From: Zychaea mexicana
Taxonomy: Eukaryota; Mucoromycota; Mucoromycetes; Mucorales; Lichtheimiaceae
Reading direction: 5' to 3'
Assembly: GCF_025766255.1 (NCBI RefSeq)
Contig: NW_026516715.1
Coordinates: forward strand, 124,001 to 188,000
Length of the DNA stretch: 64,000 nucleotides
The first letter of the stretch is position 1, and each line of letters starts with the position of its first letter. The notes beneath the pieces are model-generated. The model saw only the letters and a program-made list of their open reading frames with translations, was not told where the DNA came from and searched no databases. This document shows, in pieces, positions 1-12,680 of the stretch. The translations under genes were made by a program, and so were the position numbers.

Positions 1-98
1 GGCACACAATGGTGAAAGGAGTGGGGATGTTATATGTACAAGGAAAAAATTACCCTCTAAGCAGATATATTCTGTAAGCAGTTATCTGTTATCACTGC

Positions 99-1048
99 TT
101 AACCAAAGAAACGCTTCCACATACTCGAAAGCGGTCCGCCAGAAGGATATTGACTTTGATCAGAAGGTGGTGATGATAATAATGTTGTCGAGGGATAGTC
201 AATGCTTGAGAGGCGAGAAAAAATACCACTGTTTTTACTTCCATCTGTCTCCTTTGATTCCTCCATGGATCCATCCGGATATTTGATTCTCTTTATGGTT
301 TCAGTGATCCCGTTTTGTGTACGAGTCATATAGGTTTCTTCGGTACCATCTGCCTTGACAACTCGGCGCTGAGAAGATGATGAAAAAGACCACTACAAAT
401 GACAGGATGATATTGATCATTAAAAATACATCTATCATGATTCCCTTAAATCTTGCATACTATTACTGTACTACTTACACTGCTGTTTTGGGGAGAGGTT
501 GAATCCTCGACCACTTGCCGTGGCTGCGCAAGTATCTCAGGGTCCTCCATTGAATTGAAAAGACGATCGTTCGATGGTAGCATCAAATCCAACAAAGTAC
601 CAGTACCACTGTCTCCTGGTGCAGCTTGTCCACTAGGATTGCCAAACATGAATTGCAAAATGTTGGTCATGGGTGGAGGGCCCATATGATGTTGGTTTTG
701 TTGATTGTGGAGTTCTGGATCTTGTACTATTACTGATGCCGATCGCGGGGCGTTTTCTTGCTGCTGTTCATCGTCAATAACGCTGTTGTTCTCATTTGAT
801 GGAAGTGTTCCACGACTTTGGCGAGATTTGCTGGAAAGTTTTCTGAAATCGCTTCCATCGCCAAGCATTCCCGGTGGTTGAACGCCGTTGCTGTTAGTCT
901 CAAAGGTAGTTACTGTCGGTCCATTCTGTTCGGGACCCAAAAGAGTATGAAAGAGCATGTTGAAAGTTCCTTGAACCATGCTGTTCATTGCTTGTTCAAT
1001 CATTTCAAGCTCTGACTGTGGAAAATCCGGGTCATTTTGACGTGGCAT
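99..1048 (-). CDS. Uncharacterised two-exon protein with possible secretory leader
   Basis: Exon 1 runs 1048-479 and exon 2 368-99; the 110-bp intron has a GTAAGT donor and a CAG acceptor and keeps phase 0. The ATG-initiated product starts MPRQND, is polar and rich in Gln, Asn and Ser, and ends in a repeated charged pattern (RRVVKADGTEET, then TETIKRIKYPDGSMEE) that loosely recalls the C-terminal tail of HAX1-like or other PDG-repeat proteins; this resemblance is weak. Upstream of the ATG the same frame stays open to 1123 and reads RIFLFLFVSIQAATYLN, a strongly hydrophobic stretch with no ATG of its own, so an upstream exon could supply a start and turn this into a signal peptide. I do not recognise the family. 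The exon model is well supported, the function is not. Confidence 0.6.
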
Positions 1049-2150
1049 ATTGAGGTATGTGGCAGCTTGTATAGAAACAAAAAGAAACAAAAATATCCTT
1101 GTTGCTGGTCTTATTAAACAAAGTCAGACTGTAACCTCCGACAGCATTAATGCAATTGTCATGTTCCATACATACGATATTAGTCTATTGCAATGTAGAG
1201 AAAAACTAAAAAAAACTGACACTTCTATTGAATGCTCATCTTGATAATTATCTACTAGTGTAGCATGTGCCTGGCTCTACTGCGAGAGGTTGGATTACTC
1301 GAGACGAAAGAATGGTCCTTGAGCAGCTGACTTTTGAAAAAAAAAATAGGGAAATGCTATGGGCAGGCATAACTTTGGGACACGACGTTTTGTTAATGAA
1401 CTACTTACTACCTTAGTACAGTTTGCCGTGCGATGCTCAAGCTTTTGGTGGCAGCATACATGTTGATCATTGTACTACTATTTTAGAATGACGATCAAGC
1501 TGGCGACAGTATCGTAAGCGAGATAGTCTCACGTTTAGCATAGTATGATCGAATTTGCGCAGATATTTCAAGATTTGCTTATTTTGATCTAATATATAGT
1601 ATCGCTTGACGATTGCCTAAGCCAGACTCGACCGACGCAGTCGTGAGCCAAGCACAATTGCAGCCATTCAGGCTCCCGCAGCAGCAATTTTTAAGAACTC
1701 ATGCATAACATACAAATGCAGAACTGCGGCACTGTCATACTTCGCATCGGTTCATTCAAGTTCTCACTGTCATCAGTTCCATATCAGGTTTCAACAATGC
1801 CTGCGCAAGGGCTTTTCGCATTTAGGACAGTACACAAAATTAATTTACAAGTGATAGCAATCAAACAAGGTCAATCAACTACAGTGCGAGAAAGGGGACT
1901 TGACATTTTTTAGTAGGTGGATCAGCTAGTGCTCTCTATGATAATTGAAAAATAGGCTAGCCAAAAGAAAAGCATCATCCCAATCAGTTACAGTAGCAGC
2001 TACAATATCACCCTTAGTCCTGATACAAAATCACGATGATATTTTTCTACTTTAGATGTGAACGAAAACATTATCATTTTGATCTCCAAAAACATATTAG
2101 TAATAATAACAATAAAGTATGATAAAATTATACAAAGGATATAGATATAT
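1049..2150. other. Intergenic, no gene seen
   Basis: AT-rich spacer between two minus-strand genes. It should hold the promoter and any 5' exon of the 99-1048 gene and the 3' region of the SNARE gene. Short open frames here lack family resemblance or splice support. Confidence 0.5.
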
Positions 2151-3290
2151 TTAAATGACGATGACAAGTACTAGCAAAATGATCAGGACGATAATTAGAC
2201 AGCAAATGCAATAACCTGACTTGGATTCTACGTAATTAATGTTATGTTAGAGTACAATTCTTTTAGAAACAAAGCCAAGACAACACGAGCCAAGAAATCT
2301 ATACCTTCTTCTTGTTTTAATATAGTCTTGACTCTACTCATTGCCCTCTGTAACCGTCCTTGAGAGCGATCCACATGGTCACCAAGATCATCTAGTATCC
2401 TAGTAACAGCGAGAAATCACAGTTGGATGCCAGTCAAAGGTGGTCGAGCGTATGTTAAAAAAAACCTACATGGCTTGATCATCAAACTCATGATTCATAG
2501 TACCAGCTATTTCTTTGAGATTGACCAGTGTCCCTGACATGCCATCCAAGTGTGTGTCTTGCTCGTTCATCATCATCTATGTATTTTGACGTGAATAAAA
2601 ACGTTATCTTGGCGCTCTTTCTTTTTCTGGTTAATTGAAGGAATGGATACCATTTGTTGCTGACGTTCGTCCTCGATAAATTGATCATTGTCTTCTTCTC
2701 TGACACTTCGATAAGAGCTTGAGCCCTCTCCTTCGGAAGGAGAACCCTGATCGCACACAACATTTCATTAAACAAAATATTCTTGCAGACACACATATCC
2801 GATGCCACTTTACTAACTTATTCATTCATTGTATCATCTTACTTTGCCTGCCCATCGTTTCTTTGCTGGTGGATTAGCCATGGTATTTCGTATATTTTGT
2901 ATCATGTTTCGTGATTCTGTCAAAAACGAGCGTCGAGAGTTCAAATCAGAAGTGTTCAGGTTAAATTTGCCAGGGTTGGCTTGCGATACTGCAAAGGCTT
3001 CGTCTAAATCGTCGAGATCCTGTTCGATCGCTTCGAGGCACGAATTGAGCTCATCGGCTGTCCACAAGAGCTCTTGATTTTTGGGAGAAGATACTGTTTG
3101 CTGAATGCGTTTCCAAGAATCGAACAAGGTCGATGCGTTATTCAAGGCTTCTTCCACCTGGCTAGAAATTTTACATTGTCATCACTTAAGTTTGTGCACC
3201 CATCTTGGCGAAGCCAATTTGTCTGCTATACAAAATTCCTTTCCTCTGGTATACTTACTGCTTGACAACGAGAAACGGATCGTCTTCCAT
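2151..3290 (-). CDS. TLG1: Syntaxin-6/Tlg1-type Q-SNARE
   Basis: Six exons (3290-3259, 3161-2843, 2746-2651, 2576-2470, 2399-2305, 2227-2151) join in phase to 241 residues; all introns are GT-AG and short. The N-terminal third is a syntaxin-6-type three-helix domain starting MEDDPFLVVK. It is followed by an acidic linker and a SNARE helix of roughly residues 140-210 (FIEDERQQQM onward) with the zero-layer Gln at about 183 in the EFDDQAM segment, as in syntaxin 6. The last exon encodes a Cys-bearing junction (GYCICC) and a hydrophobic tail anchor ending VLVIVI. Known family role: t-SNARE for endosome-to-Golgi and recycling traffic. Length matches yeast Tlg1 and animal STX6 (about 220-255 residues). 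The Cys cluster beside the anchor is a plausible palmitoylation site (inference). Confidence 0.92.
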
Positions 3291-5227
3291 AATCTGTTAA
3301 GTTGAAAATGTGAACTGCCGTATGGTTTAGTAGACTAATTTTACAGTGAATGTCTTTTAGTTATTAGAATTACCAATAGTGTGCAGACAAAGCTTAGGTT
3401 AAAGCAGCAACATCCATGCGGAGTAATTCAAAGTTTTGCTTGTGCCGGAAATGCATACAATGCGACCTCGGAATGCATAATGGCACTCGGTTCCGAGCCA
3501 CCATCACAACTCTTCCATAAACGCTCGACTTTAAAAATGAAGGTGAGCATGTGCGATTTCTGATAGCATTTCATATACTGAACCAACTGTTTGTTGCTGT
3601 TGCTATCATTACTTTATACTGCATATTTTCCTTGTAAGCTCATTCTGTTCAGAAAGAAAATTACACGGTTTGCGGTTAGCATCCAAAAAATCAAGCAGGG
3701 TATTTTTCAGAGTGATGATCACAGATGTAATCCATTACTATGACGACGGGCTAAACTTTCATGCAAGCATTAGCAGCAAATTAGTAAAAGAAAATTGATA
3801 TCTTCAACGATGGCTAATGTATAGGCAGTCTAAAATAATTGCGAGCTATTCAATTCATGGCGAGAAAAAAAAAAGTTAAACAATTTTCACATCAAAGCAT
3901 CTTCTGTGGTCTTTCAACGATGGCTTATGCGATGCGATACCTATTCACCCGAACTTTATCAGAAAGGGAGGAAAAGATTGTTTGTGATAGCACTTCTTGA
4001 CGGCTACTACACAGATTCACATGATATCTGTAATGATCGTTCAGTAGCTTAATATTTAAATATTTTTGATCCGTAATCTTTAATTTTGGAAACGCGGAGC
4101 TACCGAAGACTGCATTGATTCAATCTTCTTCTATTGACAGCATCGTTTTTTTTTGTTTTTAATGCTATAAACAGCATCTTTGTATATCGATAGGCACAGC
4201 TGTAGAAATAATAATTGATCTCGAGTTGCTGTTTAGCTAATTTGGTAGTATGGTAAATATAGTTACAGGGCTGTTTTCATGTGAAAGAAGCATAAGCAGC
4301 CCCTTTGTCAAACTGCATAAGCATGGCAACAACATCAATAAATTTACTGAATAATAATGTTAATCTCAGGCCTTTGCTCCTGTCTTGTGTACATAAAACT
4401 ACATGAACGACTACGACGAAATGTTCTAGCAGCAAAAGAATTACTTATATTAAGCATCACGTTGTAAAGTAAATATGTCACATAGAGCTGTTGTGATTAT
4501 GTACTGTAATCATTTCAGCGTCAGATCCCAAGGTAGGAGGTAGTTCTAGAATGATCATCCAGGAAACAGCCATCATTTATCGTAATACCGTTACTGGCTG
4601 TAAATGCAGCGGGAAGATTCTGAATGTGCATGTGAAATAACCAACACTGCAATCTGACATTCCGCACATCCAATGATAGCACTAGTATTCATGGGTGTTA
4701 CAGATAACAATATATCACACTACACGTGGAGATCGTATCTGTCCTCCATATATGCCAATTTATTTGGTTACAATGGCATCACCATTCACAGTAGTACTAT
4801 GTTCAAACAGAACAGAACAGAAACTCCCACTCTATGATGATAGAACTCACGCGCATTTCATCTAACAATTAACAAACGCCTCGGCGTTCTTCGTTCCTTA
4901 AATCCGCGAGTTTGTCGGGAACAAGAATATATACCTTGAAGATCAATAGTAACACAGTAATTCATGCCCAACACAACAGTATCTCAGAAACCAAAAAGAA
5001 CTCTATGTGCAAGATCAGTCCGCGGATCAACATCACCTACGATAAAAATGAATATTATATTGAGTGACTGTGAACGCTGCGCTCTTTAAAGCATTCTCGC
5101 TCTAGTCTCGTCTAAAAGGAAAAGGAAGAAAAAATCCTGTTCGGCGGCAACAGGGAAAAGGGCTAAGGTAACGGGTAGGAACAAGTTGGGGGAGGGGTAC
5201 TATGGAGGTTTGTCTATAGAGAGGGGT
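3291..5227. other. Intergenic, no gene seen
   Basis: Nearly 2 kb of AT-rich sequence upstream of the SNARE gene and downstream (3' side) of the LINE relic. I found no convincing coding, tRNA or repeat structure. Confidence 0.5.
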
Positions 5228-6686
5228 GACCTATACTAATTTATAAGTGGGTAGAGCGATTTGGCTTTCTTTGTTCTTTTTCCATCCAGAGTTAGCGAGT
5301 GGAGGATCAAACCACTTTACAAAAGCGCGGCCGGGATCGTCGTCAAGGTACTGTTGCTTATCACTGTCGGGATGCTGGTGGGAGTCGAGTCGGCAAGGAT
5401 GGTGCAAACGGTTGACCAAATTTGTTGCAAGTAGTGTGGTGTGCAGAGGTGGGTTTGCGTTGCGAAATCTGGTTCAAGATGTACGAGAGCGGGTCGAGCG
5501 CTTGTTGTGGCGAGAAGTTAAGTCTTGATTGCATGCGTAGGCATTGGATGGAGTGTTGTTTGTTAAAAAGCTCGGGTGGTTGCAGTCTTGCATATTTTGC
5601 GACGCCCACCAGACAGCCATTATAGTCGCCAGCGGACACATCTGCTTCGCTCTAAGGAGGACATCGGAAGCCAAAGGATTGGGTCAACACCAAGTGCTGG
5701 TCTACATGCGGTAAGGGCAATCGCACCTGTGGGTACATTGCGAGCTAGTGATGGGTTGTCTCGAAGGTGCTGCCGGATAATGGCTTTAAGGGCTGCAAGG
5801 CTGATAATTTCTTGTACTGTATTACTGGCATCATTTGCCAAATGGGGGTGTTGCAGAGTTTGTTCCAATGACTGCTCGTTTGATTGGTAATGGAGGGCAA
5901 AAGTGTAGTAATGAGAGCATCCTTGGGCAATAGCTGTGCACGGCACAGAAATTTTATTTGTAAGATAGTGGTGCGTTCGCGCATGTTGGATAAGTTTGCA
6001 ATATTTCGCAGTACTTTAGTGTCTGAGTAATCGTGAGCACCGTAGATCATACGAAGGCATTTGTTTTGGGCTGTGTCAATTACGTTCAACTGTGCACTTG
6101 TGATAGAAGTGATCGCTAGACCGTGTTCGAATTTGGGTCGTATAAATTGAGCAAGGCGGCTTGACAAGAGTCGTGATATTCCAGAGGTGCTGATGCCGAT
6201 GCTTGTTCAAGATACGCATGCTTTTGATCGCTGCGGTGCTGTTGCGGGCAATCAGTAGCTTGCCATCCAGGTGGCCTTCATGATTGATTGGTACGCCTAG
6301 GAATGAAAATGGGGTGGCTGTGGGGATGGTGGTATTGTAGAGTTGAAAGGTATGAATTCATCGGGAGTTTTAAACAATGACACATTTGCTTGGTTTATAT
6401 CTGTAACCAAGGTGGAAGCGGCTGTCTCGTATGTGTTGCATGGATGTTGTGGTGTCAATTAGTACAACATCATCTCATCAGCGTATAAAAGGCAGCGTAT
6501 ATGAGTCGAAATGGGTGTTGGAAGTAGTGGTGGTCGGAAGTCTTTAGTGAGTTCCATTGTGGTGTTTGATCCTCCAGTCCTGATAATCTTTGACAATCCA
6601 TTGATATATAGGAAGTACAAAAATGGTAACAAAATGGAGCCTTGAAGGACTCTAGTGGTTGGTGAGAACCGGTGAGACACATCGTT
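5228..6686 (-). pseudogene. Decayed non-LTR (LINE) retrotransposon, RT and C-terminal part
   Basis: Read on the minus strand, fragments in different frames keep LINE reverse-transcriptase order. First, near 6680-6600, comes the motif B-like TTRVLQGSILLPFLYFLYING. Near 6470 is LLYADEMMLY, a YADD box with the second Asp changed to Glu. Then, from about 6150, comes the thumb/connection segment IRPKFEHGLAIT...AQNKCLRMIYGA, followed by the C-terminal SLERSRCVRWRLGW type motif near 5640-5610. Frameshifts and stops separate the pieces. The endonuclease and ORF1 are missing, and upstream homology stops abruptly at about 6687, where a Tc1 fragment of opposite strand begins. It is not expected to be active. 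Confidence 0.82.
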
Positions 6687-6885
6687 GGATATCGCCGCTA
6701 CGTTTACCTTCCTCCGTATTCTCCTGAACTGGATCCAATTAAGCAGTTCTGGTCGGTTGTCAAAAGTAAGTTTAAGCGAAATACGTTCCTGGGAAAAAGA
6801 ATCGCTCATGACTAGAATTAGTGAAGCATGTGATAGCTTGTATTCAGGTGATTTCAAAGGCTTTGTTTCTGATTCTACTAAATGA
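6687..6885 (+). pseudogene. C-terminal fragment of a Tc1/mariner-type transposase
   Basis: The plus strand reads GYRRYVYLPPYSPELDPIKQFW, the conserved block preceding the last catalytic acidic residue of Tc1/mariner DDE transposases. A frameshift near 6790 follows, then ESLMTRISEACDSLYSGDF and a stop. Only the last ~65 residues remain. It abuts the LINE relic exactly where LINE homology is lost, so one element was inserted into or recombined with the other. The more complete but also broken relative at 16.8-17.8 kb on the other strand lacks this C-terminal part. Confidence 0.8.
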
Positions 6886-9840
6886 TGTTTTGGTGAGTGT
6901 CTCGACAAAGAAAGATTATAGAGTCCCAGTATAAACGAAATAAAAAGAAGAAGGAGGAATTAAGAGGAATAGAGGCATAAGTGGTAAATGTGGTTTCTCG
7001 GAAAAAATGGAACCTATGCCAACATTATCATGATTCTGAGAACATTCAACTTCCTGTGCCACCACGAATAATCTAGCCTTGTTATAACCTTCCCCCTTGT
7101 TTTATTGTCACTGGCGATAAAGAAAAGGCAGAAGTCGTTAAGCTTGCCTGCCCTTGTTGTATTGAATTGTTGGACAGCAGCACGTTTAAACTTGGCGAAC
7201 ATGTTGCATCTCATCTTTCGAAGAAGGAAAAGGCCAGTACTTCTCTTGAAGAAAGGTAAACTTGACTCATCACGTTTTGAGGAAAGAAGAGCTAGGCTAA
7301 GAAGGATATATGAGCCAACTCCCTTTTTCATTTTAAATGGAAGAAGGTCAATTTAGCAACAGCAAGGAATTGGACGGAGAAGGTTACGACTATGAAATGA
7401 ATGTTCAAACCAAATCCTGTAATATTTCTGGGATAGATTATAAATTGTGTGACATATTAAGAATTAAGATTAAATTTTTATTTAAATATAAAAATAAAGA
7501 GGATTCAATAGATATATAATATCCATCTCATCATGTCTGTTTATTAATAAAATATGTATTTTGAAATAAGCTTTTTGAAAAATAAAAAGATCACATTTAT
7601 GTAATAAAAACAGATAACAATATATAGAGGTAATCGAATTAGCATTTTTTAAGTTTTTTAAAGAATACAAAAAGAACATTTCTATGTTTCACCATATATA
7701 TCTACTAATGTTTCTTTGAAGTTCAAACATTTTATAAGGTTTAGTGCTTAGGAATCAATTTGAAACAAAATAAAGTTTTGACGGTTATAAGGCGAACGCA
7801 CCATACTTTTATTTTCGCCGTTGTGAGGAGAAGCTACGGCATACATATAAGTTACATTTTCTGATACAGATACTACTATCTAGCGAGAGCTATACACATC
7901 ACAACCGTTAGTTGCATGGCAAATGCGAGATTGACAGAATAAAACTTAACACAATGTACATATACTATGTATATCGCAGGACTATGCTGTTATAATGATA
8001 CAAATATATCATTTAGGCACACCTCATGTATTAAAATATATGTAATCTCATCACACATCCCAACTTACTCTTTTTGCCATCTCTCCTGCCCTTAATTATT
8101 ATGTAAGCATCCCAGTGGTCTTGGCTGAATCCCTCTATCCATTTGATGGAGCATGTGAAGGTTCCGAATGCCACGTTACACTGATTCCTTTATTCCGCAA
8201 GTACGTATGTATATCTTGATCTGGTATGATGGGAATTCGGCGCGCTCATGTAATCTATTAGTGAACAACCTCTCTACGTAGCAGATGCTCTTGTTTGCAT
8301 GTCACTTTTGATTTGATGTACGATTTGATTGAACGCATAAAATTTATTGCACAAAGTAATTCGAATAATAAATGTTTCTATACACTAGTAGATATACATA
8401 CCACTGCTAGGAAATATTATGTCCTCATCTCCAGTCCTACAAATGTTAGTCAGTTCTTATCTGCGGTAATGATAGCCCCTTGTTCTTTTTTTTTCTTTTT
8501 TATAAACTTTTAAAATCTTTCAGTTTCGGTTTTCTTCCATATCTTCATTTTGTGAGGCGTGACATGTTTTAAGTTGCTTTGGCGCATTGGGTTGGTGCAT
8601 TATGGTAGGATTCATGCACCGCTCGTTCCTGAGATGATATTGCCTTCGATCCGACTACATTTGTTTCTTGCGTTGTAATAGTGACTCTTGATGATTGTGA
8701 GTTCGAAATTTGATTTAGCTTTCGTTTAGACTAAATATATAGATGTGTTTTAATATTGGCTATTGATGATCTCGTCGTAAAGATTAAACACGGCATCATC
8801 TTTGCTTCTACTTACCGTTGGTTTCTTTGATGATTACATTGGTATTCAGTTTGATATCGAATGTTGTTTTTTTCTTTTACTTTTGAATGTAACGCTTTTT
8901 TAAATTCTTGATTGGATGTTCGTCTTGTATTACTTGCGCAATTGCGTCATTTTTGTAAGATGAATTGTGTTGCAGTAGTGTCGATGCCGATTTATAATGT
9001 AATGTTGATATACATCTCGTCGTAACCTTGCTTCAAAGTACTGCTACTGTAGGCTTTTGATGTAGTACTGAAGTGTCTCGCACCATAGATAGTGTTTCTT
9101 TGTTTTGGCAATGGTATGGTTCGTTGCATGGATTCCGCCTCAGTTTCCGATCTTGTGCCATTTGTTGCTTGTATTTTTTTCTTTTCTTTTTTTTGTCTTT
9201 TTTTTTGCTTTTTCTTTTTCTTTTTTCTTTTTTTTTATCTGTCATGTTTGTGGGAGCTATCATTACCTAGACATTAACTTACCAGTCATTTGTCGGAGGA
9301 GACTTGTACGGGACTTCCGGGAAGCAGGGCTTCGTTGTAAGAAAGTTTTCGTAGATAGTTTACTACACTGTAATTAAGTGAAATTTTACTTAGTTATGAT
9401 TCGAATGTAACAATTACATTTCTTTAGACTGCTTCTTACCATAATACAGATACTACGATCTGTTTGCTACGCTTGGCGTTATCTCGATTCCACTGCAATT
9501 TCGATGTGGATAGCCACTGTCTACAGCTCTGGGGACAAGTTTTTCTTGTTATTGTCGAATAGTGAACGGCGAGTAGCAAGTATCGTATCTCGCTATCTCC
9601 TCTGTGCTATCCTTTGGCATGCCGTGAGAGCGTATGTGTATGCCTATATTCAAGGTACCGTCGCATAGTAACGTGTGCAACCGTCCTAACCAAGAGAGAA
9701 TTTGTTAAGTACGCATGATCCAAGTGTTGTTGATTGCTTCATAATTTTCATATTTAGGCTTGATATCACATATTCACCTGTAAGGACTCTCATCAATAAC
9801 TTATTGCGGCTAGTGCAAGCTAATCTTCCGCCATGAAAAT
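6886..9840. other. AT-rich intergenic block
   Basis: About 3 kb with no gene I can support. The 7440-7700 part is extremely AT-rich. An open frame at 7105-7356 (plus) shows no motif that I recognise. Confidence 0.45.
9174..9240 (+). repeat. Polypyrimidine (T/C) tract
   Basis: About 65 bases of almost uninterrupted T with scattered C and G on the plus strand. Low-complexity tract; it produces meaningless Phe-rich and Lys-rich frames. Confidence 0.9.
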
Positions 9841-11400
9841 TGTCTCAGCACCAAGAGCATTCGCTGCAGATTCGTTTGAGCAGTTGAACTTGTCGTCCTT
9901 GATGGTTCTTGCCGCCATTGGAATGACGCTCCATTTTGAGTTGAAAGTTGTCGCGTCACACCTTTGCTGTCCCAAGAAGAAGAGATTGATATGGGTACCG
10001 TCGCCTTGCTAATTTAACATTGTCCAATCGAATAGCCAGGTGTGCTTGCTGCATTTTCGGAACTGCCTCCTTCAATAGTTCATTGCTCTCGCATCTTTAG
10101 TCACTTAAGAGGCCATCGCTCCATGATTTCGCCTTATGCCTACGCGTGAAGGTGAATATGCCCCAGACAAATGAATGTATGCGAAATTGGATTTGTAGTA
10201 TCTGCGAGACGTCGTCAAGGTTTGTTTTTGCTGCCCCTTGTTATGTTGTTGCCAAGCCCGCATTTTTGTGTCAATCGCGCCCTGTTGTCGCTCGTAGTTG
10301 CTGCGGGCCGATTCCGTCCATGTGTGCGATCTGAAATTTGTTGCCCATTGCATCTTGTTGCCACTTGTTTTTTTTTGCCATCACAATAAAATAGTTGATG
10401 ATTGATTGTGGGCTGAAATTGTCGCTTAGTTTCTTGTCACCGCAACGTAATAACGGATAGACCGAGTTACCGTAGTGGCGATTTGTGTATTCCATGTACT
10501 CGACCAGTCGAATGTGCTGCTCCGCATCATGCACCGCTGCAAATGTTGTCAAATGAGCTGTATGTCGTCCTAGTTTCTTGCCGCTCTTGCGCTTGTGTTT
10601 AATTATTATCACGTTCAAGTCGTATATGGAGATAATAAATCAGCTCCCTTCGTTGATTAAAAGCTGTTCCCTTGATTCTTTGCTTTTTTTTGTCCCCAGA
10701 AGCAGCGATACGTAGAAGTAGTCGTCTTGTTGAATGATGTTGATTCGTCGGACAAACCGTCTTGTGTGCTGTCGCCAAACGTCGATGATGTGCCCTTTTG
10801 TACTCCATTGCCACCATTTGAAGTTACCACCTTTGTTGATTGAGCGTTGTTGTTGTTGCGACAAGCCCCTGTTGCTTTGTTGCCATGAGCAGACAGTAGA
10901 TCCGGTTTTTTTTTGCCATCTCATTGATTTGATGCTGATATGGTCCAATAGTTGTGGTGTGCCCAGCTTTGTTGCCATCATATCGGAAATTGACATTGCT
11001 GACATTGCTTATTTGTTGGGTTAAGGTTGTCTCGCACAAGTCCTTGAAAAGCTTGAGATTTATGCCGCATATAAATAATCCGCGAAAAGGTCATGTCGCC
11101 TGTGTTTGCCACCGATATAATGTTCACCTCGAATGAGTCATGCCAAAGTAGCCTGTTCGCTAGGCCTTGCAGCTGCTTCGTCTATGCACTTGTTGTATGC
11201 ATATGCTGTAATCTTCGTGATCTGTTTGAGTAATACAGATATCCGCATCAGTTTGCCGCCATAGCGCCGCCAACAGACAATAGATTTGCTGCTTTACCTG
11301 GAATTTCTCAATCCATGTTTCATTGAGTATCGCGTGTTCTTGTTTGTAAGCCAATTTGGAAGAGCGCCCGTTTGTCGTCGCCATTACCGTGATAGTCTGT
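9841..11400. other. Low-complexity Gln/Asn/Thr-coding relic, unidentified
   Basis: The minus strand is rich in CAA, AAC and GGCAACAA motifs, giving several overlapping broken frames. One reads NNNNAQSTKVVTSNGGNG near 10.85 kb and shifts frame repeatedly. The phrase TTTGTTGCCA recurs on the plus strand near 10.25, 10.35, 10.87 and 10.97 kb. This looks like a degraded repetitive coding sequence, perhaps an element's gag-like region, but I see no conserved domain. Confidence 0.3.
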
Positions 11401-11412
11401 TGTCAAGAGACT

Positions 11413-11603
11413 GATCAAGCCAAAGACGGGATTCTCGCAAGTCCCGGAGTTTTTTACTCGGCTAGCTGGAAATATGACGCCACCTGTAGCAGCATAACCA
11501 TCATGAATCATCCACCAAGACCACACGAGACGACGTGATCAAGCCAAAGACGGGATTCGCACAACACCCCGAATTTTTACTCGGCTAGCCTGGAAAGCTG
11601 ACG
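11413..11603. repeat. Pair of direct repeats (~67 bp each)
   Basis: Copies at about 11413-11478 and 11537-11603 share GATCAAGCCAAAGACGGGAT and, further on, ACTCGGCTAGC followed by TGGAAA and TGACGC, with small differences between. The copies start 124 bp apart. Source unknown; a decayed tandem element or local duplication. Confidence 0.75.
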
Positions 11604-11639
11604 CTCTCCATCGCGGCGTACCACCCACACCGCTGGCCG

Positions 11640-12320
11640 AACACCCCAACCCGGACACCCCAGCTTCACGGAATCCGGAGGCAAAGGTGGAGGCTGAGGC
11701 TGGACTAACATGGCTGTGACACTGACTACAGCCGGTGGAGGATCCAGGATATGGAAAGGGCGAGGACAACTCCGGTTGAGCCTTCGGTGGCAGGGATTGG
11801 GTGAGCAACATTGCCCTGGTTGCCAGGGCTTACGCAGGAACACCATCTTCATGAGCTGGAACTGACTGGGATGACAACCTTGGGAGAGGAATAAATTCCT
11901 AATATTGGGCCCCTCTTCGCCTTCTTCACACCACATCCGTGTTGAATGCGATAAGAAGAAGGGAAGAAGGAAAGGAAAGAGGGTATATCAGTTAGTAAGC
12001 CTCTTCTTATAAAAATGGCCGTAAGCATAGTACGTACCGTAATCATACAAGCATGACACCTTGGGTTGTCATTTGCTGTCAAGAACCGCCGCTGTACATG
12101 TGTCTCGATGGTGGATTCCTGCTGCCTACACAACCAAAGCGTTGCTCACCTCCCCACCACCGGCTCAACCGGAGTTGTCCCCATGTGCCCCCTCCAACCC
12201 CTTCACCCCCGGTGGCTGCAGCCAGTGTCGGCGCCAATGCCAACCCCAACCGCCTTTACCTCAAGAAACCATCCACTGAGATGTCCGGGCCGCACCCCAT
12301 CGCCTGACGAAGGCGGCGAC
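11640..12320. repeat. Diverged inverted repeat of Pro-rich coding-like sequence
   Basis: The reverse complement of roughly 11640-11850 resembles the plus strand of roughly 12120-12320. Shared landmarks include GGCTCAACCGGAGTTGTCC, an internal CCGGTGGCTGCAG-type block, and GTCCGGG. Both read as Pro/Ser/His-rich frames. The ~270-bp spacer is purine-rich near 11940-11990. The arms are clearly diverged, so the event is old. No transposase is visible, so I call it a fold-back repeat only. Confidence 0.6.
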
Positions 12321-12622
12321 CGCCAGACACACCAAAGCACCGTGGCCGAGACGACCACCAAAGCCGAGAACCAGACATACGCTCTACTGGATATGAAATT
12401 TAACCATGAGCATTTCATCCAAACTAGGAAGCTTCCACAAATACATGATACGTTACCTTCACCAAGAGCCCTAGGACGCGCCCAAAACGACAGGCACACA
12501 CAAGAAACGATCGCCCAACAACCATGAGCCCAAACCCACCAGGCAGAAAAAGAAACGATGACCGAACAAGGTCACTACGCAGCACGAAACAGAACAGCAA
12601 ACGACGACATGGTAGAACAGAA

Positions 12623-12680
12623 GGCATAGATGGCATAGACGGCATAGACGGGCATAGGAGGCATAGACGGGCATAAATGG
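12623..12680 (+). repeat. Short tandem repeat, ~10-bp GGCATAGAC units
   Basis: Five to six imperfect copies of GGCATAGAC/GGGCATAG in a row. On the minus strand this gives the repeated Met-Pro-Ser frame that would otherwise look like a gene. Confidence 0.85.

Noticed and set aside
9033..9377. Phe-rich and Lys-rich frames over the polypyrimidine tract
   Set aside because: Artefact of the T/C run.
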